This document shows, piece after piece, positions 54,095-60,957 of a stretch of DNA of 64,000 nucleotides (its first letter is position 1; each line of letters begins with the position of its first letter). Source of the stretch: Spirochaeta africana DSM 8902 (GTDB lineage Bacteria > Spirochaetota > Spirochaetia > DSM-27196 > DSM-8902); assembly GCF_000242595.2 (NCBI RefSeq), contig NC_017098.1:1550001-1614000 (forward strand). Reading direction: 5' to 3'. The translations under genes and the position numbers were made by a program. The notes below the pieces were generated by a model, which searched no databases, was not told the DNA's origin, and worked only from the letters and a program-made list of their open reading frames with translations.

Positions 54095-54904
54095 GTTTTC
54101 TTTAAGACGCTGATTAACCCTTTTAACTAGAGCCTGATTAATTTCTGGAAGCTTTTTAGCTGGATTGCCCCATTTAATGCTGCGCTCTATTTCACCTAGC
54201 ATAGGATCAACTCTATCTCTTAGCGTGAAATTCTTAAGCCTAAAGCCTCTCTTTGAATAAAGCTGTATTTCACCATTCTCTACATAGCCCACTTTTAAGA
54301 GAAGTTCTGAGAGATAAGGAATTGCTTCTATGCATTTTTTCTTTAACTCATCTGTTGAGTAGTCAAAGCAGAATTGCTCATAAACTTTAGCCACTCTGAT
54401 GTTTATATGTGAATCAGAGCCGTATAGCTCTTTTGCTCTAGTTTCTGATTCTTGCAAGCTTTTTAACCGATTGCCGGGATATAGGAAAATGCTATATTTA
54501 CCACCACCTTCCCTTACAGCTCGAAATGTAATGTTTTCCGAAGCGTCTATAACTCTCCCATAATTCCATGATTTGAGCATGTTAAAGGCTTCTTTTGCGA
54601 CATCCTTATATTTGTATATGATTACGAAGCCTAACCCCTCCATGGTGGCAGGATCTTCCGTGATCCAGGAACTGCCTAGCACATGAGTATGCATACCTTC
54701 TGAAGGCATAGGCATTACGTGGAACACAACATACGTAAATACAAAACGATTCAAGAGAAAGGAGAGAGCAGTTAATGCAATACTAACTGGAACGGCAACC
54801 TCAAGCGGCAAAGTTACGAACGAAAGTGCGATACTTAGCAATGGCACTAAGACAAGTATTGTTCTTACTAAGGCTTTGAATTTACCGCTTACTTTGAACT
54901 TCAA
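54089..54904 (-). CDS. Cassette gene 3: hypothetical protein with two membrane segments (271 aa)
   Basis: Start set at TTG 54904: AGGAGG lies 6 nt upstream, just inside the cassette after attC site 2, while the longer frame runs through the attC. Two hydrophobic segments (LVRTILVLVPLLSIALSFV and VAVPVSIALTALSFLLNRFVF, about 13-55) are followed by an unrecognised soluble domain of about 210 residues. The gene lies between two attC sites with no promoter of its own visible, as usual for cassettes. Function unknown. Confidence 0.7.
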   Translation of the reverse strand: MKFKVSGKFKALVRTILVLVPLLSIALSFVTLPLEVAVPVSIALTALSFLLNRFVFTYVVFHVMPMPSEGMHTHVLGSSWITEDPATMEGLGFVIIYKYKDVAKEAFNMLKSWNYGRVIDASENITFRAVREGGGKYSIFLYPGNRLKSLQESETRAKELYGSDSHINIRVAKVYEQFCFDYSTDELKKKCIEAIPYLSELLLKVGYVENGEIQLYSKRGFRLKNFTLRDRVDPMLGEIERSIKWGNPAKKLPEINQALVKRVNQRLKENT

Positions 54905-54923
54905 ACATAGCCTCCTGGTGGAC

Positions 54924-54990
54924 ACATAACGCCAAAACGTACCGGCGCACATCAGTGCGACCGAGCGCGAAGTGATGCGAATTGTTAAGC
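54924..54990 (-). other. attC-like recombination site 2
   Basis: Minus strand: R'' core GCTTAAC (54984-54990, overlapping the stop codon of cassette gene 2) to R' core GTTATGT (54924-54930). An inner stem can form from GCATCA and TGATGTGC. GCTTAAC is the exact reverse complement of the GTTAAGC that opens the same cassette at attC site 1, as integron cassette logic requires. Confidence 0.75.
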
Positions 54991-55836
54991 CAGACCATGG
55001 AACTTCAGCTCCCAAAACTCCAATGGCAGTTTGCCTTCAATATATTCAATCTCATTGATCAATTTTAAGATGACATCCCTTTTCGATAGCTTTCCTGCAC
55101 ACCATAAAATGTAGCCAAGCTCATTGATCGAATCTGCAGATCTCGCTGTTGATAATACGAACTCATCCGTCACATTTCTTCCTGCAGCGATGCTGGCAGA
55201 AAGAAATGAAACTGGGCTCTCTTCTTCAATGAAGCTAACCCGACTGAAATCAAAGCACGCTACTTTCTTTAGAGCCTCGTTCTTGATATAGAATTTAATT
55301 TTATCGGAATCCCATATTTCTTTAAAAATATCAACAATTTTCTCGGTTGATCCCACCTTGACCAAGACGGATATAGAACCTTCATCACCAAACTTTTTCC
55401 AAGCTTTGATTAGTAAGCCCTCAACATCATCGTTGTAACATGCTTCTGATATGTGATAGGCCCGCTTTCTATCCGATATGCCTTCTGAAAATATCTGCCA
55501 CCGGAAAAAATCTCTTAGATCTTCTGGAGTGTAGTAGTCACGCAGTACTTTTATGGCTGTTCCAAGGGATATTCGGCGACGCCCCACAGACGAAAAGAAT
55601 TCGTTCAAAAGTTTTTCGAGAAACCAAGAGGGAATAACGCCATCTTTACTCTGAGCTCGATTATTAATATGCCGAAGAAGTTTGTTTCGAACATCTGTAT
55701 TGGATAGATACCTAATGAAATTTCTGCATAGATCTTCGAGATTCATTGCTAAATAGAATGCATACTCAATTCGATCTAGGCTCCTCGCTGAGCAAACATC
55801 AAGCTCTTTGTAAAAATGTTTGATTATGTCTTCCAT
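54985..55836 (-). CDS. Cassette gene 2: hypothetical helical protein (283 aa)
   Basis: An alpha-rich soluble protein (MEDIIKHFYKELDVCSARSL, later SSVGRRRISLGTAIKVLRDY). The middle has repeat-like helices (HISEACYNDDVEGLLIKAWKKFGDEG). No family recognised. It ends exactly in attC site 2 and begins 16 nt from attC site 1, so the gene fills its cassette with almost no spare sequence. No good Shine-Dalgarno is seen before the ATG. Confidence 0.7.
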   Translation of the reverse strand: MEDIIKHFYKELDVCSARSLDRIEYAFYLAMNLEDLCRNFIRYLSNTDVRNKLLRHINNRAQSKDGVIPSWFLEKLLNEFFSSVGRRRISLGTAIKVLRDYYTPEDLRDFFRWQIFSEGISDRKRAYHISEACYNDDVEGLLIKAWKKFGDEGSISVLVKVGSTEKIVDIFKEIWDSDKIKFYIKNEALKKVACFDFSRVSFIEEESPVSFLSASIAAGRNVTDEFVLSTARSADSINELGYILWCAGKLSKRDVILKLINEIEYIEGKLPLEFWELKFHGLA

Positions 55837-55851
55837 GCTTCACTCATTGGG

Positions 55852-55909
55852 GCTTAACGTCATGGCTGTGCGGAAGTGGTAAACTGTACGTACGAGCCAA
55901 TTGTTCAGC
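55852..55909 (-). other. attC-like recombination site 1
   Basis: 58 bp. Minus strand: R'' GCTGAAC (55903-55909), L'' TGGCTCG, L' CAGCCA and R' GTTAAGC (55852-55858). R'' and R' pair at six of seven positions. L'' pairs with L' with one extra unpaired base, the extrahelical base that sets strand polarity in true attC sites. It is short and regular, the best of the three. Confidence 0.82.
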
Positions 55910-55913
55910 CGCG

Positions 55914-56939
55914 CTACTTTCCGAACATCTTCAAGACCGCAATACTAGAAGCAATATTTAGCAGCAGTGCAACGCCGCCATTGAAGATGAACGAACGTAT
56001 CTTCGAGTTGTTCTTTTTTCGATACTTCTCAATCGAGTTGGCATCACCATTTGTCAGTTGAAACGGGGTAAAGATACCATATTCGTTGATGGCTGAGTAG
56101 CATTGGTCAGCTAGATACTTGCTTAATCTAATTCCTAAAATAACCCCAAGTCCGCTGATTAACAGCCACTGGAGTCCCGCGACAAAAGACGCAGGGCTTA
56201 ATTGAGTTTCCGCAGTCGGTACAAATACCGGTGCAAGAAAAAAGGCTGTAGCGGTTAGCATGATCGGAATCGAGTAGTTCACAGCCCTGGCTATCAGTTT
56301 GTCGTACTTATCCAACTCTGAAAACCAAGAACCAGGAATTGTGGGTTCCGGCAACGATTCGTTCCACTTGGCCACAACGTCAATCAATTCATCCGCAAGC
56401 CGGTGAGATATAAAGTCGACACGGGCAACGCACATGCCAAGACGACTTTTCATATCGTCATCGTCAAGGTCTTGTGACATCAGCATATGAAGCACATCGC
56501 GGGGGTTCGGTGCCTTCGATAGTTTCACAACAAGCGTGTGTCTTTGGGCTACTCTATAATCGTCCAAATTAATCATGAAGTCCCAGCGCAGGGTGATTTC
56601 TTGAGTAACATTTGCTATCTTCCAGTTGAAGTCTTGGAACTCAGCCCATGTACCGAACTGGATTATTTCCTTTTTCGCAAACTTAAGAGTAACGCTGGTA
56701 ATGGTTTGATCAATCTGATGAAGTTTTAGCTTCTCGACAACCAGCTCATTCAGGTAGTCGACATCCTCTGGGCCAATACAGATCTTTCGACTGAAAAGCT
56801 TAGTCTTTGAATCAGGGCGACCAGCGAAGAGGTAAAACATTGCCTTGAATGCTTCTTTAGGAACGGCGGCGACGACCTGCTCCGGCCGTTTCATGAGTCC
56901 GGTTTTATCGCGCTTATCACTGTTGAGTTCTTTGCTCAT
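55914..56939 (-). CDS. Cassette gene 1: hypothetical membrane protein (341 aa)
   Basis: Start at ATG 56939 with AGGAGG 7 nt upstream. The N-terminal 215 residues are soluble and unrecognised. Three hydrophobic segments follow (PIMLTATAFFLAPVFVP, GLQWLLISGLGVILGIR, FIFNGGVALLLNIASSIAVL). The gene ends 4 nt before attC site 1. It overlaps the stop of the small upstream frame (TGATG). As the cassette nearest the integrase it should be the best expressed. Function unknown; it could be an exclusion or defence protein. Confidence 0.75.
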   Translation of the reverse strand: MSKELNSDKRDKTGLMKRPEQVVAAVPKEAFKAMFYLFAGRPDSKTKLFSRKICIGPEDVDYLNELVVEKLKLHQIDQTITSVTLKFAKKEIIQFGTWAEFQDFNWKIANVTQEITLRWDFMINLDDYRVAQRHTLVVKLSKAPNPRDVLHMLMSQDLDDDDMKSRLGMCVARVDFISHRLADELIDVVAKWNESLPEPTIPGSWFSELDKYDKLIARAVNYSIPIMLTATAFFLAPVFVPTAETQLSPASFVAGLQWLLISGLGVILGIRLSKYLADQCYSAINEYGIFTPFQLTNGDANSIEKYRKKNNSKIRSFIFNGGVALLLNIASSIAVLKMFGK

Positions 56940-57103
56940 CAATACTCCTCCTTGTGGCGATCGCTGTACACTGGAGCAAACCGAAGCGTGTTATCCGTCA
57001 TTTGTAGTGGCCCTGATAGAAACTTATGCAGGCTTGAAACCCCTAAATCAATCCTATCCTTGACCTGACGAACAAAACTGCCCTCGATAATATCTACAGC
57101 CAA
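56939..57103 (-). CDS. Small ORF (54 aa) translationally coupled to cassette gene 1
   Basis: A TTG start at 57103 with AGGA 8 nt before it. The sequence LAVDIIEGSFVRQVKDRIDL, then SSLHKFLSGPLQMTDNTLRF and a charged end, looks protein-like. The stop TGA overlaps the ATG of the 341-aa gene, and that gene's Shine-Dalgarno lies inside this frame. It could be a small partner (for example an antitoxin) or a remnant. Confidence 0.4.
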   Translation of the reverse strand: MAVDIIEGSFVRQVKDRIDLGVSSLHKFLSGPLQMTDNTLRFAPVYSDRHKEEY

Positions 57104-57363
57104 TGCTGGTATCCTAAATCTGCCTTATTGTTAATCTCGGAAACACATAACATCTTCTCTCTCCGGTTTCCCCCGTTCAATGCATATACCCGCTACGAAC
57201 AATAACCGGTTCCCTGATATCTGTTCCCAGTCAGGCAAAATCCGCCCAATGGCCACATTTGCTCTTGATACCGCAGTATATGCAGTTTTCTCCTGAACGC
57301 AAATTCTCGTTCGTTCTGATGCCCGATGCATATTAACACAGTAGTAATCAGTAGGAGAGCAGG
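57104..57363. other. Integron platform region: likely attI and cassette promoter
   Basis: Lies between the divergent integrase gene and the first cassette. On the minus strand GTTCAGG (57292-57298) matches 6 of 7 positions of GTTCAGC, the partner expected for R'' (GCTGAAC) of cassette 1, so the first cassette may begin there, 66 nt from the integrase start. Another candidate core GTTATGT is at 57145-57151. An open frame of about 55 codons (ending EREDVMCFRD) also crosses the region. The cassette promoter should be here but no strong hexamers stand out. Confidence 0.5.
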
Positions 57364-58641
57364 ATGAAAACAGTCGAGAACCTTGCGGATTTTATGACCT
57401 ATCTGACTACCAACCTGGGCATGGATGCAGGCAGATCCGAATGGAGCTGCTATTGGGTAGAGCGATTCTTGCAGAACAACGATTTGCCGGCACCAGGGCA
57501 ACGTAAAGAGTCATTGCGCACTTTTCTGCACGCAGTGGCACAAACCAAGCCGGATCATGTGGTGCAGTATGCGAATGAGGCACTGCAGCGCTGGTTTTTA
57601 TTCCTCGACGTTTGCGGCGGGAGCACCAACAACGCAGGAGATGACGATTGGCAGCGCTGGCGCGAGTACACCAGTGGCCTTACCCAGCGGGTGCGTGAGG
57701 TGCTTCGGCTGAAACACCGTGCCTACCGTACCGAGCAAACCTATCTGGGTTGGCTGGCACGCTTTTTCTCGTTTCTGGAAGCACATCGCGGGTTTCCTGG
57801 CAAAGATCAGATTGATGTCGATGACCTGCGAGCCTGGCTCAGTTGGCTTGCTGCCGAAAAACAGGTGGCCGCCGGCACCCAGAATCAGGCGCTGAACGCC
57901 TTGCTGCCGTTGTACCGGTCGGTACTCGGGCTGGAGATCCAAGGGCTTGATACCACGCTGCGTGCCAAGCCAACCCGACGGTTGCCGGTCGTGTTCACCC
58001 GCCCGGAGATTGCTGCGGTATTCTCCCGGCTGCCGCTGCCATATCGCCTGATGGTGCAGCTGATCTATGGTGGCGGCCTGCGGCTGGAAGAATGCCTGAG
58101 CCTTCGTGTCAAGGATCTGGATTTCTCCAATGCATTTCTGACCGTTCGCTGCGGCAAGGGAGACAAGGATCGAATCACCCTGTTTCCCGAGATACTGCAC
58201 GAGCCTGTGCGTACCCACCTGCAGGAGCAGCGGATCGTCTGGGAGCGTGATCGCCGTAACGCGGATCCCGGGGTCTCGGTACCGCACGGGCTGCGCCGGA
58301 AATATCCGGGGCTTTCCAGGGAATGGGGATGGTTCTGGTTATTTCCAGCCTCCGGTTTCTGTAACGATCCACGCAGTGGAGAGCGTGTGCGATGGCACAT
58401 CCATCCCTCCGTGCTGCAAAAGCAGGTCAAGATTGCGCTCCGTGCTGCAGGGATTGCCAAACACGCTTCGGTACACACCTTTCGGCACAGTTTTGCGACT
58501 CACCTGGTCGAGGATGGGTATGACATTCGAATCGTTCAGGATCTGTTTGGGCACGCCAATCTGCAAACTACCATGATCTATACCCACGTCGCGGCCAGAA
58601 ACAAGCTGGGGGTACGCAGCCCGTTGCAGGGCTTGTTGTGA
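57364..58641 (+). CDS. intI: Integron integrase with N-terminal extension (425 aa)
   Basis: A tyrosine recombinase with the diagnostic IntI features. Active site: Arg in YGGGLRLEECLSLRVKDLDF (about 237), HTFRHSFATHL (His-x-x-Arg, about 376), GHANLQTTMIYTHV (His and Tyr nucleophile, about 399-409). The integron-specific insert VPHGLRRKYPGLSREWGWFWLFPA...DPRSG.RVRWHIHP is present at about 305-345. The usual IntI start (VREVLRLKHRAYRTEQTYLGWLARFF) comes only at about residue 111. The protein therefore carries about 100 extra N-terminal residues, helical, ending ALQRWFLFLDVCG. AGGAG precedes the ATG. It diverges from the cassette array, the standard layout. Confidence 0.93.
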   Translation: MKTVENLADFMTYLTTNLGMDAGRSEWSCYWVERFLQNNDLPAPGQRKESLRTFLHAVAQTKPDHVVQYANEALQRWFLFLDVCGGSTNNAGDDDWQRWREYTSGLTQRVREVLRLKHRAYRTEQTYLGWLARFFSFLEAHRGFPGKDQIDVDDLRAWLSWLAAEKQVAAGTQNQALNALLPLYRSVLGLEIQGLDTTLRAKPTRRLPVVFTRPEIAAVFSRLPLPYRLMVQLIYGGGLRLEECLSLRVKDLDFSNAFLTVRCGKGDKDRITLFPEILHEPVRTHLQEQRIVWERDRRNADPGVSVPHGLRRKYPGLSREWGWFWLFPASGFCNDPRSGERVRWHIHPSVLQKQVKIALRAAGIAKHASVHTFRHSFATHLVEDGYDIRIVQDLFGHANLQTTMIYTHVAARNKLGVRSPLQGLL

Positions 58642-58899
58642 CTGGTGCCTGTGCTCAATCCGGATGCAGTGATGATGTGGGGTGGTGCGGGATACACCGG
58701 GGTCCGGGCACGCGGGGTGGTGGTGCCGGCTGCAGCGGGATTGAGCAGAGGCATCTGCCCACCCGGCGAACCTGGCGTGGGGGTTTGCGGCTGCATTGTA
58801 CCGTGACAGTCTAACATGATATTGGAGAAATGCAACCGGAAATTGATGGTTGTTTTGGAGATAAAAAGCTGTGCTGTGAGTCAGCTTGCGGGTGTCTCA
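58642..58899. other. Intergenic region
   Basis: About 260 bp between convergent genes (integrase and EamA transporter). GC-rich, GGGGTG/CACCCC-rich sequence with partial self-complementarity. No gene or clear terminator recognised. Confidence 0.35.
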
Positions 58900-59805
58900 C
58901 TACGAAGATCGAGTGAGTTTTCGCTGTGCTGCCGAGGAGGCACTCAGGGCGGTAACGGTAAGCAGGATGATGGCCATGCCCGCGAGCTGCGATATGGTGA
59001 GCTGCTGCTGCAGTACCAGAAAACCGAACAGCGAGGCGGTGACCGGTTCTACCATGGCCACCACGGCGGCGACGGCTGGTGCGGTGGTGTGCAGGCCAGC
59101 GATATACAGCACAAACGATATTCCTGCGCCGACAACCCCGAGGGTAACAAACAGGGGCCATTCGGGGGCGGTGAGTGCGGTTGGCAGCTGGACGGGATCG
59201 CCGAGCCACACCAGGGTCAGGACCAGTACGCTAAAGGCCAGCGCCAGGATGGTGTGCGGGCTGGCATAGGGGGCGGCATATTTGAACCCGAAGATGAAGA
59301 CGGCGTAGGACACCCCGGCCAGCAGTCCGGCGATGATGCCTGTCAGGGTGATGTCGTCGGCATCGGCCTGGTACACCCGGGTCAGCAGGATAATCCCGCA
59401 CAGTACCCCGACTATGGCAAGCCATTTCCGCGGTGAGGGGTGTTCCAGCTTGAGGGCGAAGGATACGAGGTAGACAAACACCGGGGCGCAGTACATAAGG
59501 GTGGCGGCAACCGCGACACTGCCTTCGGCAATACTCACATTGTATAATGCAAAGTTACCGGCGACGCCGAGCCCGGCTATGGCCGACCAGAACCACACTC
59601 GCCGATCCTTGAGCCCGCCGGGCTGCGGGCGGACTGCCTGCCAGATGAGGATGCACAGCAGGCCGATGGCGCCACGGTAGAATGCTACAACAAAGGGATC
59701 CCATCCCCTGGTCATAAGGAGCGCACCGATGCCGCCGGCAAGGCCCCAGCAGAATGCGGCCAGAACCACGGATGCGGTGCTCAGAAACGGGGAGCGCCAA
59801 TACAT
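58900..59805 (-). CDS. EamA/DMT-family transporter
   Basis: The ATG at 59805 gives 301 aa, the family's normal length; the longer frame upstream is not membrane-like. Ten hydrophobic segments form two five-helix EamA repeats (first VVLAAFCWGLAGGIGALLM with the usual WG; second repeat from TGIIAGLLAGVSYAVFIFGF). The end ALSASSAAQRKLTRSS is cytoplasmic and basic. Such carriers export amino acids or other metabolites; the substrate cannot be told from sequence. It is followed on the same strand by nothing and preceded by an SDR gene 80 nt away. Confidence 0.9.
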   Translation of the reverse strand: MYWRSPFLSTASVVLAAFCWGLAGGIGALLMTRGWDPFVVAFYRGAIGLLCILIWQAVRPQPGGLKDRRVWFWSAIAGLGVAGNFALYNVSIAEGSVAVAATLMYCAPVFVYLVSFALKLEHPSPRKWLAIVGVLCGIILLTRVYQADADDITLTGIIAGLLAGVSYAVFIFGFKYAAPYASPHTILALAFSVLVLTLVWLGDPVQLPTALTAPEWPLFVTLGVVGAGISFVLYIAGLHTTAPAVAAVVAMVEPVTASLFGFLVLQQQLTISQLAGMAIILLTVTALSASSAAQRKLTRSS

Positions 59806-59884
59806 ACCCACATCCTCTCGCATGAGGGGGGAACCGATCAACCCCGGCTGGATACGCGGCGATATTTCCTGCGGAGATGCGGGG

Positions 59885-60640
59885 CTACTGCAGTCCGCCG
59901 TCGCTGTACAACAGCTGGGCGTTGATCCAGCCACCTTCTTCTGAACAGAGAAACCGTACCAGATTGGCGCAGTCCTGTGGTTGGCCGACGCGGCCGCCCA
60001 GGGTAATGCGCCGGACCTCTTCCTGGAGTTCGGGGGTCATCCAGCCGGTGTCGGTGGCGCCGGGGTTGATGACGTTGGCGGTAATCCCGAGGTGGCGAAA
60101 CTCGTGGGCGGCGGCCAGGACGATGCGATCCATGGCGCCTTTGCTGGCGCCGTAGGGGAGGTTGCCGGCGGTGTGGTCGCTGGTTATGGATACAATCCTG
60201 CCGCTGCCGGCTTCGGCGCGAAATCGCCGAGCGAACTCGCGTACCAGGAGCCAGGTGGCGCGGGCGTTTACGGCAAAGTGGGTGTCAAAGGCCTCTACGG
60301 TGGTGGAGAGTATGTCGCTGTCTACCGAGTGGCAGTGCGACATGACCAGGGCAGTGATGCTGTCGTGCTGCTGTTCGGCATGGTCAAAGATCTGTTCGGG
60401 GGTCCGGGGCTGCGAGAGGTCGGCTTCTACACAGCTGACGGCGGCTCCTGCCTCTTGCAGCTGGCGGGTGAGTTCTGTCAGTTCGTCGGGGCTGCTGCCC
60501 CAGGGCATGCTCTGGTCGTAGGGGCGCCAGCTGGCCATGGCGAGGTCCCAGCCAGCATCGGCGAGACTCAGGGCGATGGTGGCGCCGATACCGATAGCGC
60601 GGCTGACGCCGGTTATAAGGGCGACGGGGCGGTGTGACAT
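59885..60640 (-). CDS. Short-chain dehydrogenase/reductase (251 aa)
   Basis: The start at 60640 has AAGGAG 8 nt upstream. ALITGVSRAIGIGATIALSLADAGWDLAM gives a modified nucleotide loop (TG-x3-AIGIG) like that of SDRs with an inserted residue. Catalytic residues: Ser in IVSITSDHTAG (about 148), Tyr and Lys in LPYGASKGAMDRI (about 160-164). The end GGRVGQPQDCANLVRFLCSEEGGWINAQLLYSDGGLQ matches the FabG-like C-terminus. In place of NNAG it has MSHCHS, which is unusual. Substrate unknown. It probably shares a transcript with the EamA gene. Confidence 0.9.
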   Translation of the reverse strand: MSHRPVALITGVSRAIGIGATIALSLADAGWDLAMASWRPYDQSMPWGSSPDELTELTRQLQEAGAAVSCVEADLSQPRTPEQIFDHAEQQHDSITALVMSHCHSVDSDILSTTVEAFDTHFAVNARATWLLVREFARRFRAEAGSGRIVSITSDHTAGNLPYGASKGAMDRIVLAAAHEFRHLGITANVINPGATDTGWMTPELQEEVRRITLGGRVGQPQDCANLVRFLCSEEGGWINAQLLYSDGGLQ

Positions 60641-60957
60641 GGCGGGCTCCTTCCTGTGTGCAAGTCTATACAGATACGGCTGCGGTGCAAGGGGTGCGTG
60701 AGCGATTGGAGGGGAGCCGAAGGTTGCCGGGGGCGCCGGATGGCGGGCCCGGCCGGAGGCGGGCCTGCGTAACCCGGTACGGGTGGAGCAGGGGGACCCG
60801 CCGCAGCCCCGCAAAGCGCGACCTGCGCCCTTGGGCGCGGGGCACGCCCGAGGGGTGTGTTGGTGGCTGCAGGGCGGGGAGGCTGCCGGGGGTGCCGGCG
60901 ATGTGCCGGGGTAGCCAAGCTTGACAGCAGGGGTGACAGTTTCTATGATGGCGGTCT
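60641..60957. other. GC-rich intergenic region with the metG promoter
   Basis: About 317 bp. The first 270 nt are very GC-rich with many GGGC/GCCC strings and could form stable stems, but no gene or riboswitch is recognised. The right end holds the metG promoter. No T-box-like anticodon structure is evident. Confidence 0.4.
60921..60949 (+). promoter_or_regulatory. metG promoter
   Basis: A consensus TTGACA (60921-60926), a 17-nt spacer and TATGAT (60944-60949). The ATG lies 8 nt after the -10 box with no Shine-Dalgarno between, so the transcript is predicted to be leaderless or to have a leader of one or two nucleotides. Confidence 0.75.

Noticed and set aside
57104-57363. A LexA/SOS box in front of the integrase gene
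   Set aside because: SOS control of integron integrases is known elsewhere, but no CTGT-N8-ACAG-like palindrome is visible here, and the LexA site of this organism is unknown to me.
60641-60920. A T-box riboswitch before metG
   Set aside because: The metG promoter lies only 8 nt before the start codon, so the GC-rich upstream region is not part of the transcript from that promoter, and no T-box sequence was seen.
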